Source: Cohnella hashimotonis (lineage in GTDB: Bacteria > Bacillota > Bacilli > Paenibacillales > Paenibacillaceae). Taken from it: 64,000 nt of DNA. Both the position numbers and the translations under genes were made by a program. The DNA is taken from NCBI RefSeq assembly GCF_030014955.1, contig NZ_JAGRPV010000001.1:4464001-4528000 (forward strand), written 5' to 3'. The notes beneath the pieces were generated by a model. That model worked only from the letters and a program-made list of their open reading frames with translations. It did not search any database and was not told the origin of the DNA. Positions 42,388 through 50,359 of this stretch are shown in pieces; the first letter of the stretch is position 1; each line of letters opens with the position of its first letter.

Positions 42388-42423
42388 GTCCTTATACAGT
42401 CCGGTTAAGGACTGCATAAGGAC
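42388..42423 (-). promoter_or_regulatory. strong hairpin after the lasso precursor gene
   Basis: Minus strand GTCCTTATGCAGTCC-ttaacc-GGACTGTATAAGGAC: 15-bp arms with one mismatch, 21 bp past the precursor stop, followed by TTCTTTATCC rather than a full T-run. It probably stabilises the short precursor mRNA or attenuates read-through, giving more precursor than enzymes. The other 230 bp of the 287-bp gap before the kinase gene show no gene. Confidence 0.7.
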
Positions 42424-42444
42424 ACTTTTGGATGAAAAACGAAT

Positions 42445-42573
42445 TCAGCTCGGCGTGTAAATGTCCATGTCTTCGACCGTGACGAAGTCGATATTCGTCA
42501 TGCCCTTGCCGTACATCGTCTCGCTGACGTTCAGCGTTTCGAGCTCGGGCGTTTGCCATTGTTGCTTTGCCAT
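42445..42573 (-). CDS. lasso peptide precursor (A), 42 residues
   Basis: ATG at 42573 after an excellent AAAGGAGGTGA site. The leader (1-20) has W6-Q-T-P9-E-L11, matching the Y/W-x-x-P motif read by PqqD-like B1, and Thr19 at position -2 of the cut. The core (21-42) starts YGKGMTNID and ends EDMDIYTPS. Asp29 is core position 9, giving a nine-residue macrolactam with the Tyr1 amine. Ser42 is the expected phosphorylation site. Tyr39 (core 19) sits behind Glu34, Asp35 and Asp37, an acidic context favoured by tyrosine sulfotransferases. An N-terminal Tyr is unusual; Gly, Ala, Ser or Cys are more common. Confidence 0.9.
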   Translation of the reverse strand: MAKQQWQTPELETLNVSETMYGKGMTNIDFVTVEDMDIYTPS

Positions 42574-42636
42574 TGTGCGTTCACCTCCTTTCAAAGGCGG
42601 GGATAGCGCCCGCAGGAGCAGCTTGCGCCCCGAGCG

Positions 42637-42666
42637 TCAGGCGTGCTTTTTTCAGGCGTGCTTTTT
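42637..42666. repeat. 15-bp tandem duplication over the cyclase stop codon
   Basis: TCAGGCGTGCTTTTT occurs twice in a row (42637-42651 and 42652-42666). The upstream copy in transcription encodes the last residues Lys-Lys-His-Ala and stop; the second lies just after, in the 78-bp gap before the precursor. Confidence 0.85.
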
Positions 42667-44595
42667 AATGAATCTGTACAAGATCACGCTGCGCAAGAGC
42701 AGCCTCATCTCCGGGTGAAAAGCGAGTTCGGGACGGGGCTCCCGCCCGATCCCGGCCGCGGCTGCGCGAATCCGGTCGACGTGCAGATAGCCGGCGACGG
42801 CCGAATCGCTGCAGAGCCGCCGCAACTCGTCCTGCAATTGCGGCCACATGGGCGCAGCCCGGTGGATCCAATCCGCGCCCTGGACGCCACGCACCCGCTG
42901 ATTGAGCCGGACCTCGTCGGGCAGCACGGACTTCGTCGCGCGGCGGATCAGGGCGCGGTCCATGCCGTCCCGCACGTACTGCTCGACCGGCACCGAGAGG
43001 CAGAATCGCACGACCCGCAGGTCGCAGGTCGGGTCTCGCTCCCAGACGCCGTACCGCAGGGACAGCTTGGTCGCGGTCGCGCCGTTCTTGTTGGCGGCCG
43101 AGAGGCTGGCGAGCTTCTCCCTGCGTAGGGCGAAGGGATCCGCCGCCGCAGATCCGCTCCCGCCACCGCGCAGCTTGGCGAATACGCCCGTGCGCTGCGC
43201 GAAGTCGGGATGGATGAGCATCGCCGGCAGGTTCGGCTCCTCGTTGCCGCGACGGCCGCCCGAGAGCGCCGGAAAAGCCATCTTCCCCAAGGTCGACAGC
43301 AGACGCCGCCGGCCGATGCCCTTGTTCGCCCCGAACATGCGCAGCTCGCGGGACAGCCTCATCCACTTCATGCGTTTTAAAAGCTGCGCATAATAGTCGA
43401 GTGCCGGCCCCCACGAGACGGTGAAGTTGCCTCGCGCGCCCGTGAGCAGAATTCCCGCTCCCCGGCTGCCCGCCCGCTCGTGTATGCCTTTCAGCCAATG
43501 CGAGTTTTCAAAAAACTTGTAAGGCGATTCTAGCAAATCGATCCATTCGTCCACTTCGCTCAGCGGGCTAATCCCCTCGAAGTCCATGTACGACGACTCG
43601 ATATTGCCGACATGCCTTACCGTGGCCGAGATGTGTGGACGCTCGTCGGCAGCCGCATGACCCGGCGTCCAATCGGCGAAACCGCTGGACGGCACGCTGC
43701 TGTAAGCCTGGAGCGTCTTGCCCTCCTGCAGCAGCGCCCTCGCCGCGAAGCCTGCGACCGCGCCGGAGTCGAGTCCGCCGCTCAGCGTCGCCGCGACTTC
43801 TCGATGCGTGCGCAGCCTGGCGCGGACGGCTTGGCCGAAGATGTCGCGCATCGCTTCCTCGTACTCGCCGTCCGACCGCAGAAGCAGCGGCTCGGCCGGC
43901 TCGATCGAGCCGTAGGCCTCGAAGCTGGCCCGTCCGTCCGCGAAAACGACCGCGTGCCCCGGCGGCACCTGACGAATGCCGGTATACGGCGTTGCGCCGG
44001 CGTCAGTGGACTCGAACATCTCGGGAATCGCCATGAATTCGGCGAGCCACGTCTCGTCCAGCCTGCCGCCGGTGTCCGGCAGCGCCAGCAGCGGCGCCAT
44101 CGTCGTCGCGAAGGCGAGACGCCCTGCGCCGATGTGATAATAGAGCGAGCGGCTGCCGAACAGATCGCGCGCGCCGAACAGCTCCCTGCGCTCCTCGTCC
44201 CAGATCATGAACGCGAAGTCCCCGATCAGGTACGAGGGGGCGAGCCGTCCCCATCTGCGATACGCGAGCAGGATCAGCTCGCTGTCCGTTACGGCAGACC
44301 TGCGGACGATCGGCACCTCGAGCCGCTCGAACAGCTCGCTGCGGTTGTCGAGGATCGCGTCCGCGACAATGCGCAGCCGTCCGCCCGCGCCGCCGCCGGC
44401 AACGCCGTCCGGCATCCGCTCCAAGGCCGATTCCGGCGTAATCCAGCGGATGCGGCAGCCGAGAAACGCCGGCCCGTCGCGCCAGGTACGCACGTCGTCC
44501 GCGACATAACGCGACATGGCGTTCATCATCGCTTCGCCGTCCGCTGCCTCCGCTTCCCTGCCGTCGAAGCGAACAATACCCGCCAGCGCGCTCAT
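42652..44595 (-). CDS. lasso macrolactam synthetase (C, asparagine synthetase-like)
   Basis: 647 residues from the ATG at 44595 (GGAGGGAAGAA upstream), overlapping the sulfotransferase stop by ATGA. The N-terminal glutaminase-like domain begins MSALAGIVRF and lacks the Cys2 nucleophile, as usual for lasso cyclases. The ATP pyrophosphatase loop is LSGGLDSG (271-278). It adenylates the Asp side chain (core Asp9) and closes the ring onto the N-terminus. It precedes the precursor by 78 bp. Confidence 0.93.
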   Translation of the reverse strand: MSALAGIVRFDGREAEAADGEAMMNAMSRYVADDVRTWRDGPAFLGCRIRWITPESALERMPDGVAGGGAGGRLRIVADAILDNRSELFERLEVPIVRRSAVTDSELILLAYRRWGRLAPSYLIGDFAFMIWDEERRELFGARDLFGSRSLYYHIGAGRLAFATTMAPLLALPDTGGRLDETWLAEFMAIPEMFESTDAGATPYTGIRQVPPGHAVVFADGRASFEAYGSIEPAEPLLLRSDGEYEEAMRDIFGQAVRARLRTHREVAATLSGGLDSGAVAGFAARALLQEGKTLQAYSSVPSSGFADWTPGHAAADERPHISATVRHVGNIESSYMDFEGISPLSEVDEWIDLLESPYKFFENSHWLKGIHERAGSRGAGILLTGARGNFTVSWGPALDYYAQLLKRMKWMRLSRELRMFGANKGIGRRRLLSTLGKMAFPALSGGRRGNEEPNLPAMLIHPDFAQRTGVFAKLRGGGSGSAAADPFALRREKLASLSAANKNGATATKLSLRYGVWERDPTCDLRVVRFCLSVPVEQYVRDGMDRALIRRATKSVLPDEVRLNQRVRGVQGADWIHRAAPMWPQLQDELRRLCSDSAVAGYLHVDRIRAAAAGIGREPRPELAFHPEMRLLLRSVILYRFIKKHA

Positions 44596-46034
44596 TTCTT
44601 CCCTCCGCCGGCCATATAGGCCGATGCGAACCGGGACAGGCGCCTGCCGAACGGGATGGCCGACTTCAGCCAATCCGCCTTCCGCTTCATCGCCCCGAGC
44701 TGCGCGCGGAGATGCCGCTGCTCCCGGATGCCGGCTTCGAGCCGCATTTCCAGCGCGCGGACGGTCATCTGGAGCTGATGCACGCGGGAATCCGTCGCAC
44801 GCGCATGCTTCGCCTCGTCCGCCATCGCCGACAATGCCGCAGGAACGCCCATCGCAGAAACCGCCTCATTCGTTGCCGGTCCGTTCGTTGCTGTTTCGTT
44901 CGTTACCAGACCGTACGTTGCCGTTCCGTTCGTTGCCGTTCCGTTCGTTACCAGTCCGTTCGTTGCCACCGTCGACTCCGCTATCCCGCCGATATGCAGC
45001 GCCCGCATCCCTGCGTCGGCGGCGGCTTCCGCCTTGAATTCACCGGCGGCGCCGCTACGCATCGCATACCCCGGCTGCCAGCGGCATCCCGTCGCGTCGG
45101 CCAGCTGCCGCTCCCGCAGCGCCAGCAGCGCCTCGTCCGGCTCGCGTTCGAAGCGAGCGCCGGTCCACCGCTCCGCCTCAGCCAGCGCCTCGCCGTAGCC
45201 GAGCGCCTCGAAGGTCCGCGCGCCGAGCAGGCGAACGTACAGCTCCGCCTCCTGCTTCGTGAGCGTCTCCTTCCAGGAGCCGACGGCATTCGTGTGCGGC
45301 GCGGCGTGGTCCGCGACGTTCGGATCGCCGACGCCCATGCTGAAGTACAGCTCCGACTTCGCCGTCCCCATCCGCTCGCCATACCGCTCCATGCCTTCCT
45401 CGTAAGCGATGCCGAAGAACTCGCTTACGCCCGCCAGCTGTCCGCGGGGATCCGCGACCAGCTCCTCGTAGCGCAGCCGGTATGCGTAAGGATCGGGCGC
45501 CGCGAAGTACCGCATATAACGCATCAGCCCGACCGTAAGGTCCGCGGCCTTGATATCGAACGCGGAGCCCGCCAGCAGTCCTGCGAGGTCCACGGCGCCG
45601 CCGCGCGATGCGCCCAGCTTTTTGTACGAAGCGAGCACGTCCAGCGGATTGCGCAAGAGCCAGATTCGCTTGGACCGGGGGAACAGCGTATCGAGGAATT
45701 CCAGCAGGTAATAGTACCGCGGCGATTTGTCGACGACGATGTCCGCGCCTTCGCCGCCCCGCAGGAGTCCGTTGTACGCCTCCACCGCAAACGCCCGGCA
45801 CGCGTCCGCGAACGCGTCCTCGGGCAGCACGCCGCCGAAAAACCGTTCGAGAATCGCGCCTCCGCCGTACGCACGCCGCTGCGCCGCCTTCAGGTCGAGC
45901 AGGCTCATGAGGAACCACATCTCCTGCGCCGCGTACACGCTGCTATGATTTTGCAGCATGACCGTGGCCAGGGAGCTGCCGCTCCTCGGCGTGCATAGCA
46001 GGAATACGAGGTTGTTGCCGCTTGCGTCGACCAT
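44592..46034 (-). CDS. PAPS-dependent sulfotransferase
   Basis: 480 residues from the ATG at 46034 (AAGGAGG eight bases upstream). 5'-phosphosulfate loop CTPRSGSSL (14-22), VDKSPRYYYLLEFLD, and 3'-phosphate site WLLRNPLDVLASYKK (Arg128, Ser136), so a complete Sulfotransfer_3-type enzyme to about residue 290. Then a Thr-Asn-Gly/Ala repeat region (about 340-390, TNGTATNGTAT) and a coiled-coil-like basic tail. The stop overlaps the lasso cyclase start by ATGA. With cysC in the same train it can use PAPS made locally. Target may be the lasso peptide or the exopolysaccharide. Confidence 0.88.
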   Translation of the reverse strand: MVDASGNNLVFLLCTPRSGSSLATVMLQNHSSVYAAQEMWFLMSLLDLKAAQRRAYGGGAILERFFGGVLPEDAFADACRAFAVEAYNGLLRGGEGADIVVDKSPRYYYLLEFLDTLFPRSKRIWLLRNPLDVLASYKKLGASRGGAVDLAGLLAGSAFDIKAADLTVGLMRYMRYFAAPDPYAYRLRYEELVADPRGQLAGVSEFFGIAYEEGMERYGERMGTAKSELYFSMGVGDPNVADHAAPHTNAVGSWKETLTKQEAELYVRLLGARTFEALGYGEALAEAERWTGARFEREPDEALLALRERQLADATGCRWQPGYAMRSGAAGEFKAEAAADAGMRALHIGGIAESTVATNGLVTNGTATNGTATYGLVTNETATNGPATNEAVSAMGVPAALSAMADEAKHARATDSRVHQLQMTVRALEMRLEAGIREQRHLRAQLGAMKRKADWLKSAIPFGRRLSRFASAYMAGGGKK

Positions 46035-46048
46035 CCGGGGCGCCTCCT

Positions 46049-48991
46049 TCACTTCTTGTTGAAATCGTAGAAATACTTCGGCCGCTGACCGAGCATGATC
46101 CGGTAGATGTCGTCGTTCGTCGCCTTCGCGGCCGTCAGATAGTCCTTGTAGGGCCGGTCCGCGACATTGACGAGGCCCGAATTATAATGCTCGCCCCACT
46201 GGCCCTGCCAGTGACGGCCCAGGCCCGCCTGGTCCACGTAGTTGAACACGTTGGCCCCGACGACATACCTCAGCGATGCGACGCCCTCCACGTAGTTGCG
46301 GTAACGGATGCCGCGTTGGGCCTGATTCGATGCCGCGTTTTGAATGAGCTGCGCGAGTCCCTGCTCCGACGTGCCGTAGCCGAACTCGCTCATCATGATC
46401 GGTTTGCCAGCCTTCGCGTACAGGTCGTCGAGCAGCTCTGTCTCGACCTTGTGAGAGTAGTAATTAAGGCTGATGACGTCTACGTACTTGCCTTCTGCGG
46501 CGGCAAGCATCCCGCGCAGCTTCGCGTCGCGGAACGCCGTTACGGTCCACCGGTCGCCGAGCAGCAGATGATGCGAATCGTACTTGCGGAACAGCTTGGC
46601 GACGGTGCCGTAGAACCGGTCGAGATATTCCGCGAACAGCCCGTTCATATCGCTCCAGGCCGTCTTCGTGTCGACCGGCAGCTTCGCTTCCTTCAGGCTG
46701 TCGAACGAGGCGAAGTCCGTCCCCCACGCTTTGTTGAACGCGCCGATCGTTCCGTATTTGGACGCGAGACGCTGGACGAGACGGCCTTTTATCGCCGCCT
46801 TGCTTGCCTTCAGCCCCGGCACGACCTGATAGAACTTGTGAAAATCGTACTCGTTGCCGATGAAGTAGCCGACGAGCATTGGGTCGTCCTTGTACGGCGC
46901 GACGGCCTGGGCGAACGCCTGGTCGAGCTTCGTCTCCGCGCCCGGCGCGTAAATGTCGAAGAACTTCAGGCCGTCGATCTTCGCCCAGCTCATGGAATCG
47001 AGCGGCAGCATACGCATGTAGGGGAACAGCCCCTCTTCGCCGTACTTCTCCGGCGAGAAGCCGCCGATGCCGTTGAAGCCCCACTTTTCCAGCCGTCCGA
47101 TCGCTTCCATATAAATGTCGTGCTCCGTCGGGAACACGCCGGACTTGCGGTACTTGTTGGCGACGTAGTACGAGAAGCTGTCCGTCCCGAGCCAGGCCGG
47201 CTTGTACTCTCCGGCATAAGGCGGCACCGACTCGTACAGCGTCTCCCTGCCTTTAACGAGCGAATACGTCTCGTTGGCCGTCACGCCGTTGACTGCGAGA
47301 CTGAAGTACAGATTGCCGGACGGCGTCGTCATGACCGGGCGTCCGTTCAGCCGCTGGATCGCGAAGTAGCCGGTCGCCTTGAAGCCGTACTTGTCCTTGC
47401 TGCCGGCCAGCCCGCCGTAATCGTCGCGTCCCGCCGGCGCCTGGAGGCTGTCGTAGTATGCCTTGTCCGCCTTCGCGTCCGCCGCTAATTGCGACTCGGA
47501 CGTCACCTTGCCCGCGAAGCTCGCGTCCTCCATCTGGCCGAACCGGTCGAGCTGCACCTCGTCGCTAGCGTTGATCGCGTAGCTGCGGACGGGGCTCGGC
47601 AGCAGCCCCTCCTTTACCGCGTACGCTTCCAGCCTGACGTACCCGTGCAGCGCGATCGGCGCCGTATACGGCAGGAAGTCGTTGCCGTCGTTCAGCCGAT
47701 AGTAAAGACGCGCCCCGTCGGTCTCCGTCGCAAGCGTCGCGAGTATCCCGCCCTTCGTCTTCGTCGTCGCCAGCGACGCGGAAGCCGTATTCAGGTTGAT
47801 CGCCACGCTCGACACTTGCGGGGTCCAGGCTTTGCTCTTGCCCGTCATCTCGATTTTCAGGTAGCGCGTGCCTTCCGGCAGCGCCATGTTCTCGTAGGCG
47901 TACGGCTGCCAGTTTTTAACCGGATTGCCGGACGGGTACGCAAGCGCCGGGACCTCGTTGTACGTCACGTCGTCGGAGGAGGCGTAGAACTTCAGCTTGC
48001 TAAGCGGGAGCCCGGCAAAATAATAGCTGCTGACCGAAAAGGAAGTCATGTCGTATTCGGTCTTGTAAAGGATCACGCCCGCCCCTGTCGTGGCGCGGAC
48101 CGCTCTGCGGCCGTCGCCGCCGTAGTAGGCGGGATTGTCGGTCGCCGTGTAGACGTTCGCGCGGACGGCGGTCAGACCGAAGTCGTCCAGCTTGTCGTCG
48201 ATGCCCTCGGGCGGCGCGGCAAGCGGATAGGGTGTATACGCGTAAGTCGATACGCCGCTTGACTCCTTTGCCGGCCCGCTTGCCGGGTCCGCCGACGTCG
48301 CCTTCAGCACTGTCTCGCTTGCGATCGCGATCGGCGCCCCGTACAGCAAACGCGTCTTCGAAGTCCGCGGGTCGCTGCCGTCCGTCGTGTAATAGACGGC
48401 TTCGCCTTCCTCCTGCGGACTGAGCAGGACCATGCTGCCGTACAAGACGGCTCCCGAAGGCTTGCTGGCAGCGGCGCCGGTGCCCGCATCGTCGTTCAGA
48501 ACGACCTCGCCGATCTCCGGCGAAGCGTCCGCGCCGCCGCCCTCGAACACGATTTTCAAAAACTTCGTGCCGACGGGAAAGCCCCGCGACGCATAGGTTA
48601 CGGTCGGCGACTTCCCCGGCTCCTCGTGAATGTCCGGCGTCACGCTCCGATACGACTTGCCGTCTGCCGAGATCAGGAATTGCAGTCCGCCGCCATCGCC
48701 GGCGCCCGGCTTGCCGCCGTACGTTTGAACCGCGAACGATCGCAGGCCGCCTTGGGTCTTGTAGACGAGCGCCTCGCCCGCCTCTCCGCTCGGCGCGACG
48801 CGGGTGGCGTCCTGTCCGCTGGCCGCGACCGTTCGCAGCGCCAGCGTGTCGGAATGCCCGTACGTCCGCTCCCAATCGGCAAGGTCGTCGACCTCGATCT
48901 CGTAGCTGCCGGGGCTGTCCCCGTGCGAGTGCGCGGGAAGCACGACGACGAGCATGCCGTAAGCCAGGAGCCAGATCGCTTTTCTTTTCAT
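46049..48991 (-). CDS. secreted glycoside hydrolase (clan GH-A, agarase-like) with beta modules
   Basis: 980 residues. Signal peptide 1-24 (LLAYGMLVVVLPAHSHGDS); two galactose-binding-like or carbohydrate-associated modules, with a chitobiase-type C-terminal repeat (VYYTTDGSDPRTSKT) between; catalytic barrel about 560-940. GYFIGNEYDFH gives acid/base Glu714 and IMMSEFGYG gives nucleophile Glu869, 155 residues apart as in GH-A families (GH5, 42, 50, 86). It probably trims or remodels the exopolysaccharide made by the upstream genes. It lies 27 bp after ugd and 14 bp before the sulfotransferase. Confidence 0.82.
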   Translation of the reverse strand: MKRKAIWLLAYGMLVVVLPAHSHGDSPGSYEIEVDDLADWERTYGHSDTLALRTVAASGQDATRVAPSGEAGEALVYKTQGGLRSFAVQTYGGKPGAGDGGGLQFLISADGKSYRSVTPDIHEEPGKSPTVTYASRGFPVGTKFLKIVFEGGGADASPEIGEVVLNDDAGTGAAASKPSGAVLYGSMVLLSPQEEGEAVYYTTDGSDPRTSKTRLLYGAPIAIASETVLKATSADPASGPAKESSGVSTYAYTPYPLAAPPEGIDDKLDDFGLTAVRANVYTATDNPAYYGGDGRRAVRATTGAGVILYKTEYDMTSFSVSSYYFAGLPLSKLKFYASSDDVTYNEVPALAYPSGNPVKNWQPYAYENMALPEGTRYLKIEMTGKSKAWTPQVSSVAINLNTASASLATTKTKGGILATLATETDGARLYYRLNDGNDFLPYTAPIALHGYVRLEAYAVKEGLLPSPVRSYAINASDEVQLDRFGQMEDASFAGKVTSESQLAADAKADKAYYDSLQAPAGRDDYGGLAGSKDKYGFKATGYFAIQRLNGRPVMTTPSGNLYFSLAVNGVTANETYSLVKGRETLYESVPPYAGEYKPAWLGTDSFSYYVANKYRKSGVFPTEHDIYMEAIGRLEKWGFNGIGGFSPEKYGEEGLFPYMRMLPLDSMSWAKIDGLKFFDIYAPGAETKLDQAFAQAVAPYKDDPMLVGYFIGNEYDFHKFYQVVPGLKASKAAIKGRLVQRLASKYGTIGAFNKAWGTDFASFDSLKEAKLPVDTKTAWSDMNGLFAEYLDRFYGTVAKLFRKYDSHHLLLGDRWTVTAFRDAKLRGMLAAAEGKYVDVISLNYYSHKVETELLDDLYAKAGKPIMMSEFGYGTSEQGLAQLIQNAASNQAQRGIRYRNYVEGVASLRYVVGANVFNYVDQAGLGRHWQGQWGEHYNSGLVNVADRPYKDYLTAAKATNDDIYRIMLGQRPKYFYDFNKK

Positions 48992-49018
48992 GATGACGAA
49001 GCTCCTTTGACCTTGCTA

Positions 49019-50359
49019 TTAATACTGGAGGATCGGCATCTCTTCTCTGACGCCCTGATTCAGGCTGGGGCGGCCGATCGAGTAATAGACAAATGCCGTT
49101 CCGGCAAGATCCGTTTCCTTGAACACGTTGCGTCCGTCGATGAGGATCGGCCGTCGCATCGTCTCCTGCAAGCTGTGCAGGTCGGTCCTGGCGAACTCCT
49201 CCCACTCAGTGAGCAGGCACAGGGCGTCGGCGCCCCGCGCGGCTTCGAGCGCGCTTTCGCACCAGACGACGCCGCCGTCGCCGAACAGACCGCGGAAGCT
49301 CGGCGTCGCGATCGGATCGTACGCCCGCACGACGACGCCGCTGTCGACCAGATGCCGGATGATCTCGAGCGCCGGAGATTCGCGCACGTCGTCCGTGTTC
49401 GGCTTGAAGGACAGCCCCCATACGGCGACCGTCTTGCCCCGCAGCTCGCCGCCGAAGATCGTCTCGAGCTTGCGGACGATGCGCATGCGCTGGTCTTGAT
49501 TGACTTCCACGACCGACCGCAGCAGCTTGAACTCGTACTCGACGTGGCCGGCGATCTGGATGAGCGCCCGCGTATCCTTCGGGAAGCAGGAGCCGCCGTA
49601 GCCGATGCCCGCGTTCAGGAACGCGGTGCCGATCCGCCGGTCGAGCCCCATGCCCGCGGCGACCTCCGCCACGTCCGCGCCGACCTTCTCGCATATATTG
49701 GCGATCTCGTTAATAAAGGAGATCTTGGTTGCCAGAAACGCGTTCGAGGCGTACTTGAGCATCTCCGCGCTGCGGATGTCGGTCACCATGACCTGCCCGG
49801 TCAGCGGCCGGTGAAGCTCGGCGATCCGCTCGGCGGCTGCAGGCGAGTCGGCGCCGATGACGACCCGGTCCGGCTCGAGCGTGTCGCGCACGGCCGAGCC
49901 TTCGCGCAGGAACTCCGGCAGCGATACGCTGTCGAAAGGCACGGCGGTCCTCGCGCGGATCAGATCGCGCACCCGCTCGTTCGTGCCGACGGGGACGGTG
50001 CTCTTGACGGCGACGATCGCATAGCCGGTGAGCGCGTCCGCGATCTCGGCAGCCGCGCCGTCGATATAAGACAGATCGGCCTGACCGCTCGGCAGCGGCG
50101 GCGTGCCGACCGCGATAATGACGAGATCGGCGCCGCGCACCGCCTCCGCCAGATCGTGCGTGTAGCGCAGTTTGCCGGCCGCGACGCCTTTGCGCGACAG
50201 CTCCTCGAGTCCCGGCTCATAGATCGGGATGCCTCCGCTTTGGAGCGTGGCGATCTTATACGGATCCTTGTCGACGCAGACGACCGCATGTCCGAGCTCG
50301 GCGTAGCAGATCCCCGATACGAGTCCGACGTAGCCGGTGCCGATTACCGCGATTTTCAA
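49019..50359 (-). CDS. ugd: UDP-glucose 6-dehydrogenase
   Basis: 446 residues from a TTG at 50359 (GGAGGGATCCAT upstream) that overlaps the previous stop as TTGA. Rossmann loop AVIGTGYVGLVSG, catalytic Cys in GGSCFPKDTRALI, and the C-terminal domain VAVWGLSFKPNTDDVRESP. It oxidises UDP-glucose (from GalU, 61301) to UDP-glucuronate, so the exopolysaccharide probably contains uronic acid. A family member acting on other UDP- or GDP-sugars cannot be excluded. Confidence 0.93.
   Translation of the reverse strand: MKIAVIGTGYVGLVSGICYAELGHAVVCVDKDPYKIATLQSGGIPIYEPGLEELSRKGVAAGKLRYTHDLAEAVRGADLVIIAVGTPPLPSGQADLSYIDGAAAEIADALTGYAIVAVKSTVPVGTNERVRDLIRARTAVPFDSVSLPEFLREGSAVRDTLEPDRVVIGADSPAAAERIAELHRPLTGQVMVTDIRSAEMLKYASNAFLATKISFINEIANICEKVGADVAEVAAGMGLDRRIGTAFLNAGIGYGGSCFPKDTRALIQIAGHVEYEFKLLRSVVEVNQDQRMRIVRKLETIFGGELRGKTVAVWGLSFKPNTDDVRESPALEIIRHLVDSGVVVRAYDPIATPSFRGLFGDGGVVWCESALEAARGADALCLLTEWEEFARTDLHSLQETMRRPILIDGRNVFKETDLAGTAFVYYSIGRPSLNQGVREEMPILQY

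Noticed and set aside
42652..44595. Glutamine-hydrolysing asparagine synthetase (AsnB)
   Set aside because: The Cys2 nucleophile is missing (protein begins MSAL) and the neighbours are lasso B1, B2, kinase and exporter, so it is the lasso cyclase. The missing Cys is normal for that family and was not counted as an anomaly.
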